Origin: SAR86 cluster bacterium SAR86A
GTDB taxonomy: Bacteria; Pseudomonadota; Gammaproteobacteria; Magnimaribacterales; D2472
Reading direction: 5' to 3'
Length of the DNA: 64,000 nt
NCBI GenBank assembly: GCA_000252525.1
Contig: JH611157.1
Coordinates: forward strand, 1 to 64,000
The notes beneath the pieces were generated by a model. The model was not told the origin of the DNA and searched no databases. It saw only the letters and a program-made list of their open reading frames with translations. Below, piece by piece: positions 9,358 through 19,857 of the stretch; the stretch's first letter is position 1, and every line of letters begins with the position of its first letter. A program made the translations under genes and the position numbers.

Positions 9358-11898
9358 TTAATCTTCTTGATCTTCCTCTTCTGGAATGGTGACACATTCT
9401 GTTAGCTTTTCATTTTCTTTTGGCGTAATTATTTTAACTCCTTGAGTATTTCTACTAAGCGTAGGCACTTGAGAGACGTTAGTCCTAATCATAGTTCCTT
9501 TATCACTTATTAACATAATGCCGTCTTCCTCATTTACCAAAGTAGCTGCTACCATCATGCCATTTCTTTCACTTGTTTTAATTGAAATAACTCCTTGGCC
9601 ACCTCTATTGTGCGTTGGAAAATCGTCTAAGTTAGTTTTCTTGCCATATCCATTTTCAGATACACATAAAACAGTTTTTTCAGGATCAGCAACGTTTAAT
9701 GAAATCAGTCTCTGGTCTTTTTTAAGCTTCATACCTTTAACGCCTCTTGCTGTTCTTCCCATTGCTCTTACTTTAGTCTCATTAAATCTAATGAGCTTGC
9801 CTGCAGACGAAGCAAGTAAGATTTCTTTTTTACCATCTGTGATAGCGGTTCCAACCAATCTATCATCTTCGTCTAAATTTATTGCTTTGATGCCAGATTT
9901 CCACTTTCTAGCAAACAAACTTAAATTTGTTTTTTTTGTAATTCCTTTTCTTGTAGCCATAAAAATAAACTTATCATCTGAAAATTCCTCGACAGGCAAA
10001 ATTTCACTTACTCTTTCATCATCATCAAGATTAAGCATATTTACTAAAGGCCTGCCTTTGGAAGTTCTTGATGCAACAGGAATTTCATAAACTTTTAACC
10101 AAAACACTTTACCTTTTGTTGTAAAGCAAAGTATTTGAACATGACTACTTAGAACATATAAATTTTGAATAAGGTCTTCTTCTTTAACAGATGCAGCTGC
10201 TTTACCCTGACCGCCCCTTCTTTGTTCACGATACTCATCTAATGGCTGTGTTTTAGCATATCCACTTCTTGATACTGTTAAAACTCTTGTTTCTTCTGGA
10301 ATTAAATCTTCGTTTGTTATACCTCTTCTAGTATCGTTAATTAAAGTTCTTCTCTCGTCTCCAAAGTTATTTTTAATTTCTTCTAACTCAGAAATCATAA
10401 GCTCTTGAAGTGTTAACTTGTCATCTAAAATCTTTTGCAGTGACATTATCTTTTCTACAATTTCAGAAAATTCTTTACTTAAATTCTCCTGTTCTAGTCC
10501 TGTAAGTCTTCCTAGTCTTAGTTCTAAAATTGCTCTTGCTTGATCTGATGAAAGTTTGTATTTTTTGCCTTTTAGACCCAGATCTTTGCTTATTCCTTTG
10601 GGTTTACATGTATCATTACCAACTTTTTTTAATATTGCCTCTACAGGACCAGATTTCCATGTTTTTTTACATAATGAATCTGCAGCTTTCTTAGGATCTT
10701 TAGACTTTTTGATAATTGAGATGATTTCATCAATATTGGCTATCGCTACCATTAATCCTTCTACAACATGTCCTCTATCTTTTGCCTTGTTTAGATCATA
10801 TTTTGTTCTTTTTATAATTACATCTTTTCTATGTTTAACAAATGCTTGAAGCATCTCTTTAAGATTAACTTCCTTCGGCTGCCCGTCTGCAAGAACTGTG
10901 AAATTTATACCAAAGGACTGTTCTAATTGAGTCTGTGCAAATAGATTATTTTCAAGCACATCAACTGAATCTCCTTTTCGAACTTCTATAACAACTCTTA
11001 AACCATCCTTATCTGACTCATCTCTTATCTCAGTTATGCCATCTATCTTTTTTTCTTTAACAAGCTCTGCAATTTTCTCAAGCATTTTGGCCTTATTCAC
11101 CATGAAAGGAATTTCATTTATTATTAGAGACTGCTTACCAGATTTATCTTCTTCAATAGAAGTATTTGATCTGATATGAATAATTCCTCTTCCAGTTTTA
11201 TAAGCTTCGTAAATACCAGCTTTTCCATCAATTGTTCCACCAGTTGGAAAATCAGGTCCAGATATATCTTTTATAAGTTCATCAATAGATATTTTTGGAT
11301 TGTTGATAAGATTTACACAACCGTTTAAAACTTCAGTCAAATTGTGTGGAGGTATGTTTGTTGCCATACCAACTGCAATACCTGATGAGCCATTGATAAG
11401 CAAATTAGGTATTTTAGTAGGCAAAACATCAGGAATATTTTCGCTACCATCATAATTAGGTGAATACGAAACTGTATCTTTTTCAATATCTCCAAGCATT
11501 TGATCAGCAATTTTGGCCATACGCACTTCGGTATATCTCATTGCTGCTGGAGGATCGCCATCAATTGAACCAAAATTTCCTTGACCCTCTACAATTGGGT
11601 ATCGCATTGAAAAATCTTGAGCCATTCTAACCATAGCATCATAAACAGCTGAGTCACCATGGGGATGGTATTTTCCAATAACATCACCTACAACTCTTGC
11701 CGATTTTTTATATGGCCTGTTGTAGAAATTTTTAAGATCATACATTGCATATAATATTCTTCTATGGACTGGTTTGAGGCCATCCCTTATATCAGGAAGT
11801 GCTCTACCATGTATGACGCTAAGAGCATAGCTTAAATATGACTGTTTAAGTTCATCTTCGATGTTTACAGATATTATTTCTTTAGCAAAATCACTCAT
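9358..11898 (-). CDS. gyrA: DNA gyrase subunit A
   Basis: [51 protein letters not shown]-terminal RGGQGKA (GyrA box). Confidence 0.98.
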   Translation of the reverse strand: MSDFAKEIISVNIEDELKQSYLSYALSVIHGRALPDIRDGLKPVHRRILYAMYDLKNFYNRPYKKSARVVGDVIGKYHPHGDSAVYDAMVRMAQDFSMRYPIVEGQGNFGSIDGDPPAAMRYTEVRMAKIADQMLGDIEKDTVSYSPNYDGSENIPDVLPTKIPNLLINGSSGIAVGMATNIPPHNLTEVLNGCVNLINNPKISIDELIKDISGPDFPTGGTIDGKAGIYEAYKTGRGIIHIRSNTSIEEDKSGKQSLIINEIPFMVNKAKMLEKIAELVKEKKIDGITEIRDESDKDGLRVVIEVRKGDSVDVLENNLFAQTQLEQSFGINFTVLADGQPKEVNLKEMLQAFVKHRKDVIIKRTKYDLNKAKDRGHVVEGLMVAIANIDEIISIIKKSKDPKKAADSLCKKTWKSGPVEAILKKVGNDTCKPKGISKDLGLKGKKYKLSSDQARAILELRLGRLTGLEQENLSKEFSEIVEKIMSLQKILDDKLTLQELMISELEEIKNNFGDERRTLINDTRRGITNEDLIPEETRVLTVSRSGYAKTQPLDEYREQRRGGQGKAAASVKEEDLIQNLYVLSSHVQILCFTTKGKVFWLKVYEIPVASRTSKGRPLVNMLNLDDDERVSEILPVEEFSDDKFIFMATRKGITKKTNLSLFARKWKSGIKAINLDEDDRLVGTAITDGKKEILLASSAGKLIRFNETKVRAMGRTARGVKGMKLKKDQRLISLNVADPEKTVLCVSENGYGKKTNLDDFPTHNRGGQGVISIKTSERNGMMVAATLVNEEDGIMLISDKGTMIRTNVSQVPTLSRNTQGVKIITPKENEKLTECVTIPEEEDQED

Positions 11899-11908
11899 TT
11901 TTTACTTA

Positions 11909-11955
11909 TTTTTTGCTTGAAATTTAATGCAAAAAATTACCCATATTTAAGGGTA
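11909..11955 (-). promoter_or_regulatory. Overlapping inverted repeats between pntB and gyrA (possible terminator/attenuator)
   Basis: TTTTTTGC 11909-11916 / GCAAAAAA 11929-11936; adjacent TACCC..GGGTA stem which, read on the minus strand, is followed by a T-run. Confidence 0.35.
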
Positions 11956-11981
11956 TATTTTAGCATATTTATGGCGTGAAT

Positions 11982-13361
11982 TTACTCTTTAAATTCAGAT
12001 ACTAAGCCGCCAATTGACTCCTTGGCATCTCCGAAAAGCATTCGTGTATTTTGCTTAAAAAATAGTGGGTTTTGCACACCTGCAAATCCAGCTGACATTG
12101 ATCTTTTTAGCACAAAAACAGTTCTTGCATTATGAACTTCAATGATTGGCATACCATAGATCGGACTCCCAGGCTCTTCAGTAGCAGATGGATTTACTAC
12201 ATCATTTGCACCAATAACAATTGCTACATCAACTGTATCCATTGATGGATTTACATCATCGGGTTCTACTAAAACATCGTATGGAACATTTGCTTCAGCT
12301 AATAAAACATTCATATGACCAGGCATTCTTCCTGCAACAGGATGGATCCCATATTTAACTTCTGTACCATTTTCTTCTAGAAGCTCTCCAAGCTCTCTTA
12401 CAACATGTTGAGCTTGCGCAACCGCCATACCATATCCAGGTATTACAAGAACTGAACTAGCATTTTCAAGAATCAAATAAGCGTCTGCTACATTAATAGG
12501 CTTCACCTCACCAGTCTCTTGAGATCCTGATGATGACGATGAAGAAGCATAGCCTACGAAAAGAATGTTTCCAATGGATCTATTCATAGCCTTTGCCATA
12601 ATGATGGTCAAAATCAATCCACTTGCTCCTACCAAAGAACCAGCGACAATTAAAACATTATTTAACAATAACAATCCTGCAAAAGCAGCAGCTATTCCAG
12701 AGAAAGAATTTAATAGGGATATAACCACTGGCATGTCTCCACCACCAATTGGTATCACAAAACCAATTCCCCCTAACAAAGTTAATATTAATAAGACTGT
12801 GTAAAAGTTTATTGGCAATTCTATGATTTCGGTAAATCCTATCGAATAAACCAGGAAGAGAATGGATGCGTAAAAGAATGTAGTAAATATTTTAGTTACA
12901 AAAGAATCTTTCTTAACTTTCAATTTTTCTGACAATTTACCGTAAGCAATAATACTCCCAGAAAATGTTACTCCGCCAATATAAGTTGTTAGCATAATGA
13001 CAATGAACTGAAAAACGTTATCAGGAATTGCATTAAATTCTGACCAAGCGATAAAAAATGTTGCCAATCCTCCAAAACCATTAAACAAAGCAACCATTTC
13101 AGGTATTGAGGTCATTTTTACTCTTAAAGCGATTAATGAACCAATTACGGCACCAATAGAAACTCCAATTAAAACAATAACAGGATTTACAACATTAATG
13201 ATGGTAACTGCAACAGCTATGAACATGGCTGAGGCAGATAAAAAATTACCTCTTACAGCGGTATCTTCTTTGCCTAGCATTTTAATACCGCTTATAAATA
13301 ATATTGATGAAAATATGTAAACTATATTTTGTATGGCAGATATGTCGCTAAAAAAACTCAT
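11982..13361 (-). CDS. pntB: NAD(P) transhydrogenase subunit beta
   Basis: Membrane N-terminus; dIII motifs GYGMAVAQAQH, GIHPVAGRMPGHMNVLLAEA, IGANDVVNPSA. Confidence 0.96.
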   Translation of the reverse strand: MSFFSDISAIQNIVYIFSSILFISGIKMLGKEDTAVRGNFLSASAMFIAVAVTIINVVNPVIVLIGVSIGAVIGSLIALRVKMTSIPEMVALFNGFGGLATFFIAWSEFNAIPDNVFQFIVIMLTTYIGGVTFSGSIIAYGKLSEKLKVKKDSFVTKIFTTFFYASILFLVYSIGFTEIIELPINFYTVLLILTLLGGIGFVIPIGGGDMPVVISLLNSFSGIAAAFAGLLLLNNVLIVAGSLVGASGLILTIIMAKAMNRSIGNILFVGYASSSSSSGSQETGEVKPINVADAYLILENASSVLVIPGYGMAVAQAQHVVRELGELLEENGTEVKYGIHPVAGRMPGHMNVLLAEANVPYDVLVEPDDVNPSMDTVDVAIVIGANDVVNPSATEEPGSPIYGMPIIEVHNARTVFVLKRSMSAGFAGVQNPLFFKQNTRMLFGDAKESIGGLVSEFKE

Positions 13362-13362
13362 T

Positions 13363-13635
13363 TTATTTCTTCTTAAACATCTTTAACATTCTATTTGTTA
13401 CAAGATAGCCACCAAAAACATTTATTGAGGCAAAAGTGATTGCAAGCAAAGCTAAAATCTCTTGCAATTGAGAATTTGTACTAAGCACTAATGCACCAAC
13501 TAGAGCTATCCCAGATATTGCATTTGCACCTGACATCAAAGGAGTATGTAGAGTACTAGGTACCTTAGATATCAACTCAAGACCCAAATAAATCGATAAA
13601 ATTAATACGAACCCTAAAAGAACATAAACTTCCAT
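13363..13635 (-). CDS. pntAB: NAD(P) transhydrogenase subunit alpha part 2 (membrane)
   Basis: 90 aa membrane protein between pntAA and pntB; VPSTLHTPLMSGANAISGI. Confidence 0.93.
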   Translation of the reverse strand: MEVYVLLGFVLILSIYLGLELISKVPSTLHTPLMSGANAISGIALVGALVLSTNSQLQEILALLAITFASINVFGGYLVTNRMLKMFKKK

Positions 13636-14753
13636 TATTTAAACCTCTCATTTTTGATTTCACCATCATAGACAAGCACACTGCTTTGTATAATCTCATC
13701 ATCAAAATCAAAATTTATTTTTGATTTTTCTTCATCAAAAAAATCAGTAATCCAATTGTTATAGTTATTAGATAATGCCAAAGAAGCATGTCCAGCTACT
13801 TTTGATGCAAGGTTGCTTATCCCAATGATTTTAACCCCATTCCTAATTATTATTTCATCTGGTCGGGAACCTTCAACATTTCCACCAGATTCAACAGCCA
13901 TATCAAATATCACACTACCTGAGCTCATCTTATCGATTGTATTGTTATCAATAAGCAAAGGAGCTGGTCGTCCAAATAATTGAGCAGTTGTAATAACTAT
14001 GTCAGACCTTTCACAAACTTTTGATTGAAGTTCTTTTTGTTTTTGAATCTGCTCAGGAGTTAGCTCTTTAGCATATCCTTGATCAGTCTCGCCAGTCTCA
14101 CCAAGATCAATTTTTACAAATTTCGCACCTAATGACTGAACTTGTTCTTCAACCACATCTCTAGTGTCAAAAGCTTCAACTCTTGCGCCAAGTCTTTTAG
14201 CAGTGGCAATAGCTTGAAGACCGGCAACACCCACGCCAATGACAAACACCTTTGCAGGTTTTAAAGTGCCCGCTGCTGTCATCATCATTGGTAATGCAGT
14301 TGATAGGTGTCTTGATGATTCAATAACAGCAACATAACCAGCAAGATTAGCTTGAGAGCTCAAAACATCCATTTTTTGAGCTCTAGTTATTCTTGGGATG
14401 AATTCCATACTCACAAGGTTAATTTTTCTAGATGCGCAACCTTCAATAAGTTCTTTATTTGAAAATGGATTAACCATGCCTAAAATCGAAGCCCCAGGTT
14501 TGATCTCACTGAGTTCGGATATTTCTAGTGGCTGATTAGTTATGATTAAATCACTATCTTTAATGCAATCTTTTCTAGATGATTTTGTAAGATTTAGTTC
14601 TTCAAATACCTTATTATTTACATTGATACCATTGCCTATATCTTCCTCAAACCTAATTTCGACACCGAGATTAAGCAACATTGAAATTGTATCAGGATGA
14701 ATTGGTGATCTTTCATCTTTTGAATTTGTAGATTTTAATGCAGCTATTTTCAA
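13635..14753 (-). CDS. pntAA: NAD(P) transhydrogenase subunit alpha part 1
   Basis: VFVIGVGVAGLQAIATAKRLGARVEAFDTR, VIFDMAVESGGNVEGS. Confidence 0.95.
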   Translation of the reverse strand: MKIAALKSTNSKDERSPIHPDTISMLLNLGVEIRFEEDIGNGINVNNKVFEELNLTKSSRKDCIKDSDLIITNQPLEISELSEIKPGASILGMVNPFSNKELIEGCASRKINLVSMEFIPRITRAQKMDVLSSQANLAGYVAVIESSRHLSTALPMMMTAAGTLKPAKVFVIGVGVAGLQAIATAKRLGARVEAFDTRDVVEEQVQSLGAKFVKIDLGETGETDQGYAKELTPEQIQKQKELQSKVCERSDIVITTAQLFGRPAPLLIDNNTIDKMSSGSVIFDMAVESGGNVEGSRPDEIIIRNGVKIIGISNLASKVAGHASLALSNNYNNWITDFFDEEKSKINFDFDDEIIQSSVLVYDGEIKNERFK

Positions 14754-14919
14754 TTTAATTCTTAGTTGTATTAATTATGTAGTGAAGTTAATCTTAACAG
14801 TTCCGTAAAGTCAATTGAATAAAATTTGTTCTATTTAAGAATAATTTTAATGAAATTCAAGTACGGTTTTATTTCATATGAAATTTTTTATAAAAATTAA
14901 TGCAGGTTAAAATATATAT

Positions 14920-15618
14920 ATGACTGAAAATATAGATCATCAAGAGGTAAATAAATTTGCAGAGCTGGCTGATGAATGGTGGAATAAAAATGGAGACTTT
15001 AAACCACTGCATGTTATCAATCCTTTAAGGGCCAACTACATTAAGGAAAAATTAGATCTCGAAAGTAAATCTATTCTAGATGTTGGTTGTGGTGGAGGCT
15101 TGCTTACAGAAGCTCTATATGACTCTGGTGCAAATGTAACTGGAATTGACGCTGCAGGTCCTGGTATAGAGGTTGCTAAAATCCATGCAAGCAAAGGTAA
15201 CAAAAAAATTAATTACTTTGAACAAACTGCTGAGGAATTATTAAACAAAAACTCAGAATTGTTTGATGTGGTTACTTGCCTAGAAGTTTTGGAGCATGTG
15301 CCCGATCCGAAATCACTTGTAAAAACATGTATCCAACTTTTGAAACCCAATGGTCATCTTTTTTTATCCACCATTAATAGAAATCCAAGATCATGGATCA
15401 CGGCGATTGTTGGAGCAGAATATATTTTTAATCTGTTACCAAAAGGTACCCATGAATTTGATAAATTTATCAAGCCATCTGAACTTGCATCTTATGTTCG
15501 ATCTGGAAATGCGAACTTACTTGAAACAAAAGGAATGTTTTATAACCCAATTACGCATAAAGCTAATTTGAACAATGATCTTGGTGTGAATTATTTAATG
15601 CATGCAAAAAAAATATAA
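14920..15618 (+). CDS. ubiG: Ubiquinone biosynthesis O-methyltransferase
   Basis: FAELADEWWNKNGDFKPLHVINPLRANYI, LDVGCGGGLLTE, TCLEVLEHVPDP. Confidence 0.95.
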   Translation: MTENIDHQEVNKFAELADEWWNKNGDFKPLHVINPLRANYIKEKLDLESKSILDVGCGGGLLTEALYDSGANVTGIDAAGPGIEVAKIHASKGNKKINYFEQTAEELLNKNSELFDVVTCLEVLEHVPDPKSLVKTCIQLLKPNGHLFLSTINRNPRSWITAIVGAEYIFNLLPKGTHEFDKFIKPSELASYVRSGNANLLETKGMFYNPITHKANLNNDLGVNYLMHAKKI

Positions 15619-16252
15619 AACAAAGTTAGTTTTATTTGATCTCGACGGTACCTTAATCGATACAGCTCCAGATTTTCATAATGCGATAAACAAAATTTTA
15701 AAGAAATATAATCGTACTCAAATAAGTATGTCATCTTTACGTCCCTTTATATCTGAAGGCTCCTCAGTTCTTATCGAGTATGCATTTAAAAATCCGAGTC
15801 AAGATGAAGATTTAAATAAAATAAAACATGAATTTTTAAATGAATATCAAAAAAATTCTACTAATCTTTCAAAGCCATTTGATGGAATTCCAGATGTGAT
15901 AAATTTTTTGAAAAAAAATAATATCCCTTATGGAATAGTGACTAACAAACTTAGTTTATATGCAAAGCCAATAGTAAATCACTTTACTATTTTCAAAGAT
16001 TCGAAAATTCTGGTGTGTCCCGATGACGTTAAAATATCCAAACCAGATCCTGAAGGTATTTTGCTTGCCTGTAGAAAATTAAAGGTAAATCCTAAAAACA
16101 CTGTATATCTTGGTGATCACCCTAATGATCTTAAAGCAGCAAATTCAGCTGGTGCAAGTTTTATTGGTTGCCTTTATGGTTACTCTCTAGGAGAAGGTAT
16201 TTCTGATTTGAGCGTGAAACTACCAAAAGAAATTATTCAAAAAATATCTTAA
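15602..16252 (+). CDS. HAD phosphatase, Gph/MupP-like (phosphoglycolate or MurNAc-6-P phosphatase)
   Basis: LVLFDLDGTLIDTAPDF, YGIVTNK, YLGDHPNDLKAANSAG; ubiG-HAD-yciK order matches the mupP context in Pseudomonas. Confidence 0.85.
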   Translation: MQKKYKTKLVLFDLDGTLIDTAPDFHNAINKILKKYNRTQISMSSLRPFISEGSSVLIEYAFKNPSQDEDLNKIKHEFLNEYQKNSTNLSKPFDGIPDVINFLKKNNIPYGIVTNKLSLYAKPIVNHFTIFKDSKILVCPDDVKISKPDPEGILLACRKLKVNPKNTVYLGDHPNDLKAANSAGASFIGCLYGYSLGEGISDLSVKLPKEIIQKIS

Positions 16253-16256
16253 ATTT

Positions 16257-17006
16257 ATGGCTTCAAGTAATTCTGAAAAAAATTTTTTAAATGGTAAAAA
16301 TATCCTTGTAACTGGAGCCTCAAAAGGAATAGGTAAATATGTTGCAAAGGAATTGGCCTTGTTAGGAGCTAATATTATTTTACTCGCACAAAACGAAAAA
16401 AGACTTGATGAAATATATGACGATATTAAAGAAAATACACAATCGAAACCACTGATAATAAATTGTAATTTGGAAAAACTTGATGAAGAAAAATCTCAAG
16501 AAATAGCTAATGTAATCGCTAAAGAATATAACGTTTTAGACTATGTAATTCATAACGCTGCTACAGTTGAGAAAATGACAAACATTGAAAATATAAGTCT
16601 TAAAACATGGGAAAAGATTTTAAAAGTGAATTTGACAAGTTCTTTTCTCCTCACAAAATATCTAATACCTCTAATGGATTTAGCTGAAATGCCAAGAATA
16701 ATTTTTACTTCATCAGGAGTTGCTTTTAAAGGAGAAGCCTTTTGGGGTGCTTATTCAGTTTCCAAGTCTGGAGTAAAGGTTCTTTCAGAAATTCTCAATG
16801 ACGAGATGGATCACAAAAAAAATTTTAAGGTTTTCAATTTTAATCCAAAAGCAACTAGAACTGATATGAGGGCTAATGTATTTCCTGCAGAGAATCCTAA
16901 TCAGCTAAAAGAAGTAAAGGAATTAATGCCTTATTATATTTGGATGCTATCTGAAAATAGTAATGACTCTTCAGAGATTCATATTGAGTATGGAGATGAG
17001 CTTTAA
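16257..17006 (+). CDS. yciK: Short-chain dehydrogenase, YciK family
   Basis: NGKNILVTGASKGIGKYVAKEL, YSVSKSGVKVLSEIL; synteny with ubiG/mupP. Confidence 0.8.
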   Translation: MASSNSEKNFLNGKNILVTGASKGIGKYVAKELALLGANIILLAQNEKRLDEIYDDIKENTQSKPLIINCNLEKLDEEKSQEIANVIAKEYNVLDYVIHNAATVEKMTNIENISLKTWEKILKVNLTSSFLLTKYLIPLMDLAEMPRIIFTSSGVAFKGEAFWGAYSVSKSGVKVLSEILNDEMDHKKNFKVFNFNPKATRTDMRANVFPAENPNQLKEVKELMPYYIWMLSENSNDSSEIHIEYGDEL

Positions 17007-17008
17007 TT

Positions 17009-17620
17009 TCATATCGTAACATTCTCATCTTCTAACACTCGCCACAAAAACAAGCACATATAACTCCTATAGGGACTAAATTGGTAGTAAAAATCTTGGT
17101 TGTAATTCTTTAAGCTGAATAACTTTAAATGAGCATTTTTAAGACCCAAATCAAGAATTGAAAATATATCTGGATCGCCAATGAAAAATATTCTAGACAT
17201 TTCAATAGACCAAGGCCCTATTCCTTTGATGCTGATTAATAGATTAAAGTATTCTTCAGAAGATAAAGATTTAAGTTTTCGTCTTGTAGTCTTTTTTAAG
17301 TCCTGATTAAAAATAATTCCATTGATGTAGCTAATCTTCTGCCGGGAAAGCCCAGCATTTTTGAATTTAATATCTAAATTTTGATTTGGTTTTTTATATT
17401 TATTATTTTTTAAAATTATTTCTGTTCTCTTCCAAATTGCTGCTGCGGATTGAACAGATAGTTGTTGACCTACGATGATTTTTACTAAATGAGGTATAAA
17501 ATCCATTTTTGATACAGTTATCTTGAGGGGTCCAGTTTTTTTTATGTGGCTAGCTAGAGATTTATAACCAAGTTCTCTTGCCTTTTTGTAAAGAGCTTTA
17601 TGTGCCTGAATATGTTCCAT
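17009..17620 (-). CDS. DNA-3-methyladenine glycosylase II-like (HhH-GPD)
   Basis: IIVGQQLSVQSAAAIWKR, LISIKGIGPWSIEMSRIF HhH-GPD motif. Confidence 0.85.
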   Translation of the reverse strand: MEHIQAHKALYKKARELGYKSLASHIKKTGPLKITVSKMDFIPHLVKIIVGQQLSVQSAAAIWKRTEIILKNNKYKKPNQNLDIKFKNAGLSRQKISYINGIIFNQDLKKTTRRKLKSLSSEEYFNLLISIKGIGPWSIEMSRIFFIGDPDIFSILDLGLKNAHLKLFSLKNYNQDFYYQFSPYRSYMCLFLWRVLEDENVTI

Positions 17621-18335
17621 AATCTTTAAGAGAATTTATCTCTTGGTCGCCAAGCTCTTTGCAATCTCCTTTTCTCAATGTTGACGGTAAAAAGATCGGT
17701 CCAAACCTTGTGCGTTTTAATCTACTTACCTCCATATCAATAGATTGAAATAGCTTTCTGACTTCTCTATTTTTCCCACTTGTTAGACAAACAGAAAACC
17801 ATTGATTAGTTGTATTTTTTTGACCTTCAACAATGTCAGAAAAAACATGTTTTACTCCATCAATAATAACTCCGTTGAGAAGTTTTCTTCTTTTTTCATT
17901 AGTAAATATGCCTCTTGCTCTAACAAGATACTCTCTATCTATTTTTGAAGATGGGTGCATGCAAAAATTTGCAAAGTTCCCATCATTTGTAAATAGCATT
18001 AAGCCAGATGTATTTACATCAAGTCTCCCTATTGATATCCATCTTTTTGCATCATCTTTTTTTGGTAAATAATCAAAGACTATAGGAATATTTTTTTCTT
18101 TTTTTGATGACGAAATAACTTTCTCAGGTTTATTTAACATAATAACTCTTAAGCTTTCTTCCTTGTATTCAATTACCTTACCATCGTATTCAACAAGATC
18201 ATTTAAAGAAACCTTAGCTCCAATTTGAGCAATCTTGTTATTAACTAAGACTTTTTGGGATTTGATTAGCTCTTCACAAAATCGTCTTGAGCCTATGCCC
18301 GCTTTTGCAAGATATTTTTGCAGACGTTCTGCCAT
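17598..18335 (-). CDS. rluB: Pseudouridine synthase RluB/RsuA family
   Basis: S4 N-terminus RLQKYLAKAGIGSRRFCEELI; GRLDVNTSGLMLFTNDG; adjacent to scpB. Confidence 0.9.
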   Translation of the reverse strand: MAERLQKYLAKAGIGSRRFCEELIKSQKVLVNNKIAQIGAKVSLNDLVEYDGKVIEYKEESLRVIMLNKPEKVISSSKKEKNIPIVFDYLPKKDDAKRWISIGRLDVNTSGLMLFTNDGNFANFCMHPSSKIDREYLVRARGIFTNEKRRKLLNGVIIDGVKHVFSDIVEGQKNTTNQWFSVCLTSGKNREVRKLFQSIDMEVSRLKRTRFGPIFLPSTLRKGDCKELGDQEINSLKDYGTYSGT

Positions 18336-18338
18336 GAA

Positions 18339-18896
18339 TTAGACAACTTGTGACAAAAGATCAATATCATTTGTTTCTGAGACATCTGGAAGATCTGGTA
18401 ACTCACTAATACTTTTTAAGTTCAAATCATCAAGAAAATCTTTTGTAGTGACATATAATGCAGGTCTTCCAGGCACTTCTCTATACCCAGATAATTTTAT
18501 CCAATTTCTCTCAAGAAGAGATCTTATTATTTTTGTGCTGACTGTTACTCCTCTTATATCTTCAATATCTCCTCTTGTCACAGGTTGTTTGTAAGCAATG
18601 ATAGATATTGTTTCCATCAAAGCTTTGGATGACCTTGGCGTCTTATCATTCCAGAGGTGGCTAAGTGAGGTACTATGACGATCTTTGATTTGCAATCTGT
18701 AGCCAGAAGCAACTTCTTTAATTTCAAGTGACGTCTCAACATATCTTTCTTCAAGAGCATTCAGTGATTTTTTTATATCAGATAATTCAACACTTAAACC
18801 ATCGCTAGCTAAAATTGATCTCACTTCTGACATTCGAACTGGTCTGCCAGCACCAAGCAAGATTGCCTCTATCGTATTTATAATATTATTATCCAA
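18339..18896 (-). CDS. scpB: Segregation and condensation protein B
   Basis: IEAILLGAGRPVR, SIIAYKQPVTRGDIEDIRGV, GRPALYVTT. Confidence 0.93.
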   Translation of the reverse strand: MDNNIINTIEAILLGAGRPVRMSEVRSILASDGLSVELSDIKKSLNALEERYVETSLEIKEVASGYRLQIKDRHSTSLSHLWNDKTPRSSKALMETISIIAYKQPVTRGDIEDIRGVTVSTKIIRSLLERNWIKLSGYREVPGRPALYVTTKDFLDDLNLKSISELPDLPDVSETNDIDLLSQVV

Positions 18897-18897
18897 A

Positions 18898-19689
18898 TTA
18901 AATACCCTTTGATTTTAAAAAAAGCTCACTGCTTTTATTTTGAATAAGCTCAAGATAGCCATCTTTGGCTAATTCGAGAGAAGCTAAAAGAGTTACAACA
19001 ACACCCTTTTTACCCTCATTTTTCTGAAGTGTTTTAGAAAAAGTTATGATATTTCTTTTTGATAGAATTTTTAGCAAAATTTGTATCCTTTCTTGAGTCG
19101 AAAGTTCTTCAAAATCAATTAAATGATTTGTTTTATAATTTGGTCTGTTAAGAACTTCTTTAATAGTATCTCTTACTTCATCAATTGAAATCTTTAATTC
19201 ATTTCTTGTTTCAATTTTCAATTCTGGATGTTGAGCAGATGCTACATAAATATCCCTATCTACCATTGGCATTATTGCAATATTTTCAGAAACTGTTTTA
19301 AATCTTTGATATTCTTGTAACCTCTTTATTAAGTTAGCTCTTGGATCATCCTCTTCGTCCTCAAAAGAATCTTTTGGCAGCATAAGCCTTGACTTAATCT
19401 CAGCTAGAGTAGCAGCCATAACTAGATAATCTGCTGCAAGTTCAAATTTAAAAGCATCAATCATCTCGATGTACTCAAGGTATTGATCAGTTATTTTTGA
19501 AATATCTAAATCTAAAATATTAATATTTTCTTTTCTTATTAGGTAAAGCAAGAGGTCGAGAGGACCAGAAAAGGTTTCTAAACAAATTTCAAGTGCATTT
19601 GGCGGTATGAAAAGATCATCAGGTAGCTTTTCGAACTTCTCACCCATGTATGTAGGAAGCTCTAATTGTGCAATATTATTGTCTAGCAT
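18898..19689 (-). CDS. scpA: Segregation and condensation protein A
   Basis: FSGPLDLLLYLIRKENINILDLDISKITDQYLEYI; ORF track start at 19803 trimmed to ATG 19689 (MLDNNIAQLELPTYMGEK) because the upstream part is AT-rich and holds the palindromic intergenic region. Confidence 0.9.
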   Translation of the reverse strand: MLDNNIAQLELPTYMGEKFEKLPDDLFIPPNALEICLETFSGPLDLLLYLIRKENINILDLDISKITDQYLEYIEMIDAFKFELAADYLVMAATLAEIKSRLMLPKDSFEDEEDDPRANLIKRLQEYQRFKTVSENIAIMPMVDRDIYVASAQHPELKIETRNELKISIDEVRDTIKEVLNRPNYKTNHLIDFEELSTQERIQILLKILSKRNIITFSKTLQKNEGKKGVVVTLLASLELAKDGYLELIQNKSSELFLKSKGI

Positions 19690-19692
19690 ATA

Positions 19693-19742
19693 AAACACTA
19701 TATAGTGTAATAAAGTGTCTATTTTAATACAATATATTGTGT
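19693..19742. promoter_or_regulatory. Candidate tandem NrdR boxes in the scpA / DAHP synthase divergent intergenic region
   Basis: ACACTATATAGTGT (perfect 14-bp palindrome, 19695-19708) and ATACAATATATTGTGT (19727-19742, 15/16 match to the NrdR box acaCwAtATaTwGtgt as I recall it), about 3 helical turns apart. Confidence 0.5.
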
Positions 19743-19857
19743 TTTTACTATAAATACCATGTTTTATATATATAAAATATAAAAGAAAATTAAATAAAAT
19801 CATTCAATTTCAAACGCTTTCATTTAATAATAGACATCCATTTTTTGATTTTTATAA

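Noticed and set aside
9518-10090. 190-aa ORF on + strand opposite gyrA
   Set aside because: Antisense to a strongly supported gyrA; low-complexity Ser/Leu/Phe-rich composition typical of a shadow ORF.
12565-12804. 79-aa + strand ORF opposite pntB
   Set aside because: Antisense to a conserved membrane protein gene; no independent support.
14754-14919. Divergent pntAA/ubiG intergenic region as a possible sRNA or operator
   Set aside because: AT-rich with only weak, short inverted repeats such as TTTCATATGAAA; not distinguishable from background by eye.
19690-19803. N-terminal extension of the scpA ORF in the track (MILFNFLLYFIYIKHGIYSK...)
   Set aside because: AT-rich upstream sequence read as hydrophobic residues; contains the palindromic operator-like region, and the ScpA-like sequence begins after MLDNN.
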